A DNA stretch of 64,000 bases, from positions 248,001 to 312,000 of the forward strand of contig NZ_OU912926.1 in NCBI RefSeq assembly GCF_918378365.1, read 5' to 3'. The notes beneath the pieces are model-generated. The model searched no databases and was not told the origin of the DNA. It saw only the letters and a list, made by a program, of their open reading frames with translations. Shown piece after piece: positions 1-7,235 of this stretch. Origin of the DNA: Candidatus Nitrotoga arctica (GTDB taxonomy: Bacteria > Pseudomonadota > Gammaproteobacteria > Burkholderiales > Gallionellaceae). The translations under genes and the position numbers were made by a program. Positions within the stretch are counted from its first letter, which is position 1. Each line of letters begins with the position of its first letter.

Positions 1-935
1 CGAGTTCCTTCGGCTAGTGCTGCGAGCGGTGCGCTTAGGCGATCACTGATAAAAAAAGCAGCTGACACCGCACTCAACAACACAATCAACAGCGATAGCG
101 TCAGCGTGATGCCATACAAGCGCTTCAATCCCAAACGAGACAATGCTAACTCCTGGTAATCGCGATAAACCGCCCGTACCATTTCTGCATCAGCGGCAAG
201 CTGTTTGGGCACTGGCTGTGTCAGTTGCAGAATACGCGCGCCGGCTGACAGTTGCAGCGGCTTAACCAGCACCAGCACACGCAATATCAGGCTGTTATCA
301 GGCAGTGTATCAATAATGCTATGAAGTCCCTGCTGGCTTGCCTCTCGCAGCATTTCGGCAGCCGGTGTATCGGGAGGCGGCTTGCGGTTGCTACTGGCAA
401 ACGCAAGTAGCTTTCCGCTTTTGTTAAACAACGCAGCATCATGGGCAGGACCTTTGCTTATTAGCTGGCCCAACGTTTTTGTGTATTGCTCTGGAGATTG
501 TTTGGCAAGTAGCAGGGCGGTGGACTGAGCTTTTTTGCTCAATTCCTTAAGACCCGTTTCCAGCGCATTTCGGCCCAAGTTTAAACCGCCCTCCAACGCT
601 TTTTCTACCCGAAGGTCGAACCACGATTCAATGCTCTTATCAAGAAACTGTACCGAAACAGCATACACCAGTAAACCGGGCAGGATCGCAATCAAAATGA
701 AAAACAACGTCAAACGCAGAGTGAGTTTCGCACCGAATACCTGTGTCTTAAGCTTGCCGCGCAACTGCCATAATTGATAGCCAACCAGCACGGTTAGATA
801 CACGGCTAAGACCCCGGCCAAAGCCAGCAGTACATAGTAATTGCGTGAGAACAACTCAGTATTAGCGCTGGCGCTTGACAGCAGATAAAGCAGGAAGCTG
901 CCAACCAGTGCGCTGATGAAAATTAAGTATTTCAC
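1..935 (-). CDS. NtrY-like sensor histidine kinase, N-terminal part (cut by window edge)
   Basis: The reverse strand is open from a GTG at 935 to the window edge, giving about 311 residues. There is a hydrophobic N-terminal stretch (VKYLIFISALVGSFLLYLL), a second membrane helix, a third (LTLFFILIAILPGLLVYAV), a periplasmic or extracytoplasmic region, and a fourth helix (LYGITLTLSLLIVLLSAVSA) leading into what should be a HAMP segment (ISDRLSAPLAALAEGT). This is the layout of NtrY-type kinases. The catalytic HisKA/HATPase part lies outside the window. It starts 3 bases after the DUF4390 stop and follows rsmB, the order usual for betaproteobacterial ntrYX loci, so an NtrX-like regulator is expected next. 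Its signal is unknown. The GTG start is chosen from spacing. Confidence 0.75.
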   Translation of the reverse strand, partial: MKYLIFISALVGSFLLYLLSSASANTELFSRNYYVLLALAGVLAVYLTVLVGYQLWQLRGKLKTQVFGAKLTLRLTLFFILIAILPGLLVYAVSVQFLDKSIESWFDLRVEKALEGGLNLGRNALETGLKELSKKAQSTALLLAKQSPEQYTKTLGQLISKGPAHDAALFNKSGKLLAFASSNRKPPPDTPAAEMLREASQQGLHSIIDTLPDNSLILRVLVLVKPLQLSAGARILQLTQPVPKQLAADAEMVRAVYRDYQELALSRLGLKRLYGITLTLSLLIVLLSAVSAAFFISDRLSAPLAALAEGT

Positions 936-938
936 TGC

Positions 939-1550
939 CTACTCACTTTCGCGGTCTGCAGCAGATACGATGGGGCGAACTATCCAGCGGTACCAATTGG
1001 AATCAAAGTTCCAGTCTTGGGTGGCCAAGGCATTGACTTGCAATGGTTTGGGTAATTGCGTTACATCCAGACGCATTCGCGTGGCAGCAATGTAGTCCCC
1101 TTTTTGGGGCAACAACGCTGTAATATAATCATTGTTTTTCTGGAGCAGCGAAGCATCAATAGGTGAAGCAGATTGATGACTGATAATACGCAGTGCATCA
1201 CCCAAGCTAGAAAAGTTTTGGAATAGCGAGCCACGCGTGATGCGGTACTGGCGCGTCAGTTTGTTGTAAGATAGTTTGGCAGTCTGTTCATTTTTTGCGA
1301 TAACTTCGTCCAGCCAGTACCAACGCGGACGAATCAAGGTGAACTCGCTAATGAAATACAGAGGCACCCCGCGCGTCAGTGCTTGATCTACAACAAAGTT
1401 TAAGCTAATGTCGAAATCAGCTGAAAACTGGTAACTGCCGTCAGAAAGTCGCGCCTCAGTTTTACGCACGGTAATACCCTCGGCACAGACGACCGAAATG
1501 CCTAGCCAGAATGCCAGCAGCACAGCCAGCAATCGCTCCAAGTTATGCAT
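939..1550 (-). CDS. DUF4390 domain-containing exported protein
   Basis: About 203 residues. The open frame extends upstream, but the start at 1550 (MHNLERLLAVLLAF) gives a clean signal peptide ending near VVCAEG and overlaps the rsmB stop by 8 bases, which suggests translational coupling. The mature part contains a transmembrane-free beta-rich region with RYRITRGSLFQNF and RMRLDVTQLPKPLQ, typical of DUF4390 proteins, whose function is not established. It lies between rsmB and an NtrY-type kinase, a conserved position in betaproteobacteria, so it may act with the kinase at the membrane; that is inference. Confidence 0.8.
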   Translation of the reverse strand: MHNLERLLAVLLAFWLGISVVCAEGITVRKTEARLSDGSYQFSADFDISLNFVVDQALTRGVPLYFISEFTLIRPRWYWLDEVIAKNEQTAKLSYNKLTRQYRITRGSLFQNFSSLGDALRIISHQSASPIDASLLQKNNDYITALLPQKGDYIAATRMRLDVTQLPKPLQVNALATQDWNFDSNWYRWIVRPIVSAADRESE

Positions 1551-2829
1551 GCTTTTGCAGTAATGCATAAAAGAAACCATCGTGCTGGTCATTGGGGAAT
1601 ATTTGACCTTCATTTAAATTGGGCATGGACAGCGGTAATTGTTTGCCATCGTCATGCTGATTTAAAAACTCATTAATAACTTCCTGGTTTTCTCGCGCAA
1701 AAATGGAACAGGTTACATATAGTAGCTTTCCATCTCTTTCCAGCAACTGCCACAATGCGCAAAGAATATGCAACTGCTGTTGCGCGAACCCATTGATGTC
1801 GCCCGGACGACGCAGCCACTTTATATCGGGATGGCGCCGCACCACCCCGGAGGCAGAGCAGGGTACATCGGCCAAAATTCGATGGAATGGTTTGCCATCC
1901 CACCAGCTATCAGGCTGTGCCGCATCACCGCTTTGCAACTGCGCATGCAATTGCAAACGTTGCAGGTTTTCACGTACCAGTTCCAAACGCTGCGAATTTT
2001 TGTCTAAAGCAAGTAGATCAAGTTGTGCCAGCTCCAGTAGGTGGGTAGTCTTTCCGCCCGGTGCAGCACACGCATCAAGCACCCGCATACCGTCCTGCAC
2101 GTCCAACAGGCGCGCTGCGTATTGCGCACCCGCATCCTGCACTGAAACCAGACCGTCGAAAAATCCTGGTAACTTATTTACCGGGAGAGGGTATCTCAAC
2201 AGCACCGCATCTGGCTCGATCAGACTGGCCTGAATATCATGCTGCGCAAGCAACGCCAGATAATCTGCTGTATTGATATATCGACAATTCACACGTAGGG
2301 TCATGGGCGGATGCTGGTTGCCCGCTAGCAAGATAGCCTCCGAATACCTTCCATATTGTGCCTGGACTGCAGTTATCCACCATTGCGGATAGGCATAGCG
2401 ACCTTCCTCGCTAGTGGCCGCGACTGCAAGTAATGCCTCGCGGTTGCGCAAAAAATTGCGCAGTACTGCATTTGCCAATCCTCCAGCTGCGGCATTGCAC
2501 TTTCGCACAGCGCGCACGGCATGATCTACCACCGCATGGGGCGCAGCTTTGGTATGCAGCAGTTGATACAAAGCCACTAATAACAAGCAACGTAGTTGCG
2601 AATCCTGCACGGGTTTGTGCAACAATTGATCCAGTACGCGCACTAACTGACCGTAAAAACGCAGCGTACCATAACTCAAATCCTGTAGCGCACCACGTTG
2701 TTGTGGTGTCAATTCGGGCATAATTTGTCCAGGTGTAGCCTGCAAAGCAGCACTCAATGTCTGACTCAGATTGCGTCCAGCCAACACTTGGCAGACAACT
2801 TGGCTGGCACCTCTTTGTGCGATATGCAT
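1543..2829 (-). CDS. rsmB: 16S rRNA (cytosine-967-C5)-methyltransferase RsmB
   Basis: About 428 residues. It methylates C967 of 16S rRNA using S-adenosylmethionine. The N-terminal NusB-like domain (start MHIAQRGASQVVCQVL) is followed by the Rossmann methyltransferase fold with the SAM loop DACAAPGGKTTHLLEL, the PCSASGVVRRHPD motif carrying the first catalytic cysteine region, and LLYVTCSIFARENQ carrying the nucleophilic TCS cysteine. An upstream in-frame extension exists, but the start at 2829 lies 1 base after the fmt stop and matches family length. It is co-oriented with def-fmt, the usual def-fmt-rsmB operon. Confidence 0.93.
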   Translation of the reverse strand: MHIAQRGASQVVCQVLAGRNLSQTLSAALQATPGQIMPELTPQQRGALQDLSYGTLRFYGQLVRVLDQLLHKPVQDSQLRCLLLVALYQLLHTKAAPHAVVDHAVRAVRKCNAAAGGLANAVLRNFLRNREALLAVAATSEEGRYAYPQWWITAVQAQYGRYSEAILLAGNQHPPMTLRVNCRYINTADYLALLAQHDIQASLIEPDAVLLRYPLPVNKLPGFFDGLVSVQDAGAQYAARLLDVQDGMRVLDACAAPGGKTTHLLELAQLDLLALDKNSQRLELVRENLQRLQLHAQLQSGDAAQPDSWWDGKPFHRILADVPCSASGVVRRHPDIKWLRRPGDINGFAQQQLHILCALWQLLERDGKLLYVTCSIFARENQEVINEFLNQHDDGKQLPLSMPNLNEGQIFPNDQHDGFFYALLQKHA

Positions 2830-2830
2830 G

Positions 2831-3784
2831 TCAGAGGAATGAAGTGCAACGGTCGCCGGGATGCACTGCAAATCCCTGGATAAACTGTGCCGCAGGTAAT
2901 GCCTTAGCATTCTGGCGCTGCAATACTTCAAGGCATAACGCTCCTTGGCCGCATGCCACAATAATGCCGTTTTTTTCTATAGCCAACACAATTCCCGCTT
3001 CACCTTCAGACCCCTCACGTACGCTGACCTGCCAGATTTTGACGAGTTCCCCATTAAGAATGGTATATGCGATAGGGAAAGGATTGTAGGCATGCACCGC
3101 ACGTATGATTTGTGTGGCATTTTTTGACCAGTCAATTAGTGCTTCTGTTTTGTTGAGTTTGGCAGCATAAGTTGCTTCGGCCACATTTTGCGACACAGGC
3201 TTTAATTGTCCTTGCTCCAGCAGGCACAGTGTCTCGACGATCGCTTCAGCGCCCAACATTGCCAATTTGTCATGCAACGTTTGCGTGGTGTCATGCGCAG
3301 TGATCGAACAGGTTTTTTTAAGCAACATATCACCTGTATCGAGTCCTGTATCCATTTGCATAATGGTGATACCGGTTTTGTCGTCATCCGCCAGAATAGC
3401 GCGCTGAATAGGCGCCGCACCGCGCCAACGCGGTAATAATGAAGCGTGAATATTCAAGCACCCGTAGCGTGGCAATTGCAGTAGCGCTGATGGCAGGATT
3501 AGTCCATAAGCCGCCACCACCATTACATCCGCCGCATAATTGGCAAGCTCTTGTTGTACATCGACAGATTTTAATGTAACAGGCTGTAGCAGTGGCAGGT
3601 TACGCGCCAAGGCAAGTTGCTTAACTGGGCTGGCTGTGAGTCGCATACCGCGGCCAGCAGGCCTGTCGGGCTGGGTCAACACCGCGACTACAGAAAATTG
3701 TTGCACCAGCAACGCTTCTAGTGCGGTGGCGGCGAAGTCTGGCGTGCCGGCAAAAATGATCTTTAGGGGAGAGTTGATTATCAG
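2831..3784 (-). CDS. fmt: Methionyl-tRNA formyltransferase, start codon non-standard
   Basis: Formylates initiator Met-tRNA using 10-formyl-tetrahydrofolate. The conserved N-terminus KIIFAGTPDFAATALEAL is encoded only upstream of the first TTG (3712), yet the frame between the in-frame TAA at 3797-3799 and that point holds no ATG, GTG or TTG. A purine-rich AAAGG (3789-3793) precedes CTG at 3784 by 4 bases, ATA at 3781 by 7 and ATC at 3778 by 10, so one of these codons may start translation; from CTG the product is 317 residues, the normal family length. Other family motifs are NIHASLLPRWRGAAPIQRAI with the catalytic-loop N and H, and the GITIMQMDTGLDTGDML segment. It lies about 80 bases after def and 1 base before rsmB. 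A sequencing error is the alternative. Confidence 0.85.
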   Translation of the reverse strand: MIINSPLKIIFAGTPDFAATALEALLVQQFSVVAVLTQPDRPAGRGMRLTASPVKQLALARNLPLLQPVTLKSVDVQQELANYAADVMVVAAYGLILPSALLQLPRYGCLNIHASLLPRWRGAAPIQRAILADDDKTGITIMQMDTGLDTGDMLLKKTCSITAHDTTQTLHDKLAMLGAEAIVETLCLLEQGQLKPVSQNVAEATYAAKLNKTEALIDWSKNATQIIRAVHAYNPFPIAYTILNGELVKIWQVSVREGSEGEAGIVLAIEKNGIIVACGQGALCLEVLQRQNAKALPAAQFIQGFAVHPGDRCTSFL

Positions 3785-3866
3785 GATACCTTTAGATTAA
3801 TGATGGCTTTACATTTAAGGTAAGACGCAACCGCCGCAGTTTGAGAAAAACATATTTTTGAAGTGC

Positions 3867-4370
3867 CTACATTATTTCACGGCGGTGCTTCTTAAGTTTG
3901 GCTCGGAGACGGGATTGCTTGAGCGGCGAAAGATATTCAACAAACACCTTGCCCTTAAGATGATCCACCTCATGTTGTATACAGATCGCCAGCAACCCGT
4001 CTGCTTCAAGCGTGAAAGATTCACCATGCGTATTGAGTGCGCGCACGGTGACATGTTCGGCGCGGCGTACTTTTTCAAATACTCCGGGAACCGACAAACA
4101 GCCCTCCTCGCACATGCTCTCACCGCTACTGGCAATAATTTCCGGATTAATGAACACCAGCAATTGATCCTGGGTCTCAGAAATGTCCATCACAATGATT
4201 TGTTGATGTACATTCACCTGAGTTGCGGCCAGACCCACTCCTGGCGCAGAATACATCGTTTCGGCCATATCAGAGGCCAGCTTGCGGGTGGCTACAGTTA
4301 CCACATGGACTGGAACTGCGACGGTATGCAACCGCTCATCCGGATATTGCAATATTTGTAAAATTGCCAT
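3867..4370 (-). CDS. def: Peptide deformylase
   Basis: 167 residues. Removes the formyl group from nascent N-formylmethionine. All three metal and active-site motifs are present: [17 protein letters not shown] (metal Cys) and QHEVDHLKG (HExxH, metal His pair and catalytic Glu). First gene of the def-fmt-rsmB unit, transcribed divergently from the LysM gene, so the 120-base gap above it should hold both promoters. Start is ATG at 4370. Confidence 0.95.
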   Translation of the reverse strand: MAILQILQYPDERLHTVAVPVHVVTVATRKLASDMAETMYSAPGVGLAATQVNVHQQIIVMDISETQDQLLVFINPEIIASSGESMCEEGCLSVPGVFEKVRRAEHVTVRALNTHGESFTLEADGLLAICIQHEVDHLKGKVFVEYLSPLKQSRLRAKLKKHRREIM

Positions 4371-4493
4371 AAATGCTTGCTAATTTAAATAACTAGGGGC
4401 AGAATTTAAAACGTTTTGCACAAACATCGTGCAAAACTTGTTGTTCTCAGCCTGGCTTCTAAAAACTGGGTTTCCACGCAAAATGGAGTTTCC

Positions 4494-5534
4494 ATGCAAA
4501 AGATTATTATATCGCTGATTTGCTGTTTATTGCCTACCTTCGCCTTTGCTGATACGGTTAAAATCCAGGACAATGCACCGGATAGTCACATTGTGGTGAA
4601 AGGGGATACCCTGTGGGATATCTCCGCTAAGTTTTTCAAGGATCCATGGCAATGGCCACAAATCTGGGGCTTGAATAAAGATACCATTAAAGATCCGCAC
4701 TGGATTTATCCCGGGGACGTGGTACATCTGGATCGTGCAAGCGGTACATTGCACATAGGCCAAATAAAAAAAAGCGAAGAAACAACTGGAGCAGGCAAAT
4801 CTGACAGTGCGAAACTTTCCCCTCGGGTATACGTTCAAAGCAGTGAACACAACGCAATCCCCAGTATTTCAGCTAGTGCCATCGAACCGTTTCTCAGCAG
4901 GCCGCTCATAATTGAGAAAAATGGGCTAGCTGACGCACCAACTATAGTTGGCACTCACGAGAAACGCGTCCTTCTGGCCAGCGGAGATATAGCATACGTT
5001 AAAGGCCTATCCAAAGAGCAGGGGTTGCTGTGGCAAATTTATCGTCCGGGAAAAACACTGCTTGACCCGGAGAACAACGAAGTGTTGGGATATGAGGCAA
5101 TGTACTTGGGTGATGCAGAGGTCGAAAAATTCGCCGATATCAGCACGCTTAAGATCGTCAAGTCGCTTAAGGAAATTAACAAAGGGGATCAACTGATCGT
5201 AGCTTCCAGCGAATTCGCTGGAAGCTACGTGCCACGCGTCCCAGATAGCCAGATTGCAGCTCGCGTGATTTCTATTTATGCGGGCGTCTCCCAGGCTGGT
5301 CAGCATTCCATCGTAACGCTCAACAAAGGACTTCGTGATGGCCTTGAAAATGGCCATGTACTGGCGCTATATCGCAAGGGAGATGTGATAAAGGAAAAAG
5401 GGGAAACACACACTTTACCGGATATGCGCTATGGTCTGTTATTTGTATTCCGTACTTTTGACAAAGTAGCCTACGCTCTGGTGATGCGAACCCGACTGCC
5501 CGTGCAATTGTTGGATAGCGCGCTGACGCCCTGA
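4494..5534 (+). CDS. LysM peptidoglycan-binding domain exported protein
   Basis: About 346 residues. The start at 4494 is chosen because GGAG (4485-4488) precedes it and it begins a clean signal peptide (MQKIIISLICCLLPTFAFA). A LysM domain follows at about residues 30-80 (HIVVKGDTLWDISAKFF ... WIYPGDVVHL). The remainder is the conserved region of unknown function seen in betaproteobacterial LysM proteins encoded next to dprA. Probably a periplasmic cell-wall-associated protein. A 32-base perfect palindrome lies inside the gene at 5198-5229. Six bases separate its stop from dprA. Confidence 0.88.
   Translation: MQKIIISLICCLLPTFAFADTVKIQDNAPDSHIVVKGDTLWDISAKFFKDPWQWPQIWGLNKDTIKDPHWIYPGDVVHLDRASGTLHIGQIKKSEETTGAGKSDSAKLSPRVYVQSSEHNAIPSISASAIEPFLSRPLIIEKNGLADAPTIVGTHEKRVLLASGDIAYVKGLSKEQGLLWQIYRPGKTLLDPENNEVLGYEAMYLGDAEVEKFADISTLKIVKSLKEINKGDQLIVASSEFAGSYVPRVPDSQIAARVISIYAGVSQAGQHSIVTLNKGLRDGLENGHVLALYRKGDVIKEKGETHTLPDMRYGLLFVFRTFDKVAYALVMRTRLPVQLLDSALTP
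5198..5229. repeat. 32-bp perfect palindrome inside the LysM gene
   Basis: Each 16-base arm reads CGTAGCTTCCAGCGAA and is followed directly by its exact reverse complement, with no loop; the centre is an EcoRI-type GAATTC. Both strands therefore encode the same short peptide, ASSEFAGSY. Such length without mismatch is unlikely by chance in coding DNA. Confidence 0.9.
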
Positions 5535-5540
5535 CTTCCT

Positions 5541-6614
5541 ATGCTTATGGACGCTGAACTTGCGTCATGGCTGGCCCTGAACCAGATACCTGGTTTAGGG
5601 AATGAAGGTTTGCGCCGTCTGCTGCAAGCTTTCGGTACTCCAACCCAAGTCTTCGCTACGCCAGTGCATACTCTTCAACAAGTAGTCCAGCCAGCAATTG
5701 CTGCAACCATCACTCAAGGCTGGAATGAAGAAAAACTCGCACCCATTGCCAGTTGGCTCGCTGATCCGCACAACCATGTTGTTACACTGGCAGACCCTGA
5801 TTATCCGCAGGCGCTACTTAACATTTCCGATCCACCACTACTGCTATATGTGAAAGGACGGCTTGAATTGCTTAACCACTCGGCACTCGCCGTCGTTGGC
5901 AGTCGCAACGCTACCCCACAAGGGCTGAGCAATGCGGAGGCTTTTGCTCAGGCAGCGAGCGCTGCTGGACTGTGCATTATCAGTGGCATGGCGCATGGCA
6001 TAGACGCCGCAGCACATCGCGGAGGGTTGCGCGAATACGGTTCCAGCATAGGCATCGTTGGGACGGGGTTGGACAAAGTTTACCCTGCTGCCAACCGCCA
6101 GCTGGCGCATCAATTGGCACAGGAAGGCGCATTGATTTCCGAGTTTTCATTAGGAACTCCGCCACTAGCGGCAAATTTTCCGCGCCGCAATCGCATTATT
6201 AGCGGCCTCAGCTTAGGGTGTTTAGTAGTCGAAGCTTCTCTGCAAAGCGGTTCACTGATTACCGCTCGTATGGCATTGGAACAAGGGCGTGACGTTTTCG
6301 CTATTCCCGGTTCCATTCATGCCCCACAGACAAAAGGATGCCATCATCTGATCAAGCAGGGCGCTAAACTGGTAGAGTGCGCGCAAGATATTCTAGAAGA
6401 ACTGGGACATTTTCCCGCCAGCACGACCTTGCAATCTTCCGTACTCGAGGAACACCCTTTATTAATGCATTTAGGTTTCGACCCGGTAGATATGGACAGC
6501 TTGAGCCAGCGCAGTGGCTTGACGATTGGGGCGCTATCCGCCATCCTGTTGCAACTGGAGCTGGATGGTGACATCGCAACTTTACCAGGTGGGCTTTATC
6601 AACGTATAAATTAA
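5541..6614 (+). CDS. dprA: DNA-processing protein DprA
   Basis: 357 residues (355 from the second ATG at 5547). DprA loads RecA on incoming single-stranded DNA during natural transformation. An N-terminal helical region is followed by the Rossmann-like DprA domain with VVGSRNATPQGL, ISGMAHGIDAAAHRG and GTGLDKVYPAANR, and then a C-terminal winged-helix domain (about 295-355, ending GGLYQRI). Directly downstream of the LysM gene. With pilC/pilD elsewhere in the window it suggests competence potential, but no comEA or comEC is seen here. Confidence 0.95.
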   Translation: MLMDAELASWLALNQIPGLGNEGLRRLLQAFGTPTQVFATPVHTLQQVVQPAIAATITQGWNEEKLAPIASWLADPHNHVVTLADPDYPQALLNISDPPLLLYVKGRLELLNHSALAVVGSRNATPQGLSNAEAFAQAASAAGLCIISGMAHGIDAAAHRGGLREYGSSIGIVGTGLDKVYPAANRQLAHQLAQEGALISEFSLGTPPLAANFPRRNRIISGLSLGCLVVEASLQSGSLITARMALEQGRDVFAIPGSIHAPQTKGCHHLIKQGAKLVECAQDILEELGHFPASTTLQSSVLEEHPLLMHLGFDPVDMDSLSQRSGLTIGALSAILLQLELDGDIATLPGGLYQRIN

Positions 6615-6752
6615 AATTGTAATTGTTCATATTTGGTAGAACAACATCTCCCACAGGAGAAGAAAAAATTATAACTATTCATAATCCCTTACTCTTGGTT
6701 TAATTGCTCCTAGTTTGATAATTACCTAACAATCAATTTTTATCGGGGCATT

Positions 6753-7208
6753 ATGTTTGACATTTTAATGTTTTTATTTGAAAGCTATTTTCATGCTGGC
6801 CGTTATCCCAATTCCGACAAGTTATCCCGCAAGTTATCCGCCGCCGGATTTGAAGATGAGGACATTCATTTGGCGCTGACTTGGTTGTCTGGCCTGGAGC
6901 AGTTGAACAAAGCAAATTATCCGTCCACCATTAATGAGAGTAGTGGACGCTTTTATGCCGACCTGGAAATCAAGCGCATGAGCTTTGAAGTACGCCGTTT
7001 TCTGACTTTTTGGGAACAAAATAAAATAATTACACCCGTGGAGCGGGAAATGATCCTCGACCGAGCGGTTGCATTGAACCGTGAAAATCTGCCACTGGAC
7101 AAAATCAAACTTATCACGCTCATGGTGTTGTGGAATCAACGTCAAGACTTGGACCCTTTAATCGTTGAAGACCTGCTGACTCCGGCCGATTCCAGTTGCT
7201 TACATTAA
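6753..7208 (+). CDS. smg: Smg family protein (DUF494)
   Basis: 151 residues, the usual family length. Starts MFDILMFLFESYFHAG, the typical Smg N-terminus, with a helical acidic body. GGGG about 10 bases upstream fits a weak ribosome site. Smg is found between dprA and topA in many beta- and gammaproteobacteria and its molecular role is not settled. Confidence 0.9.
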   Translation: MFDILMFLFESYFHAGRYPNSDKLSRKLSAAGFEDEDIHLALTWLSGLEQLNKANYPSTINESSGRFYADLEIKRMSFEVRRFLTFWEQNKIITPVEREMILDRAVALNRENLPLDKIKLITLMVLWNQRQDLDPLIVEDLLTPADSSCLH

Positions 7209-7235
7209 ACATTAACATTAAACAAACATACAATC

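Noticed and set aside
1703-2233. 176-codon plus-strand frame over rsmB
   Set aside because: Antisense shadow of a clearly supported gene.
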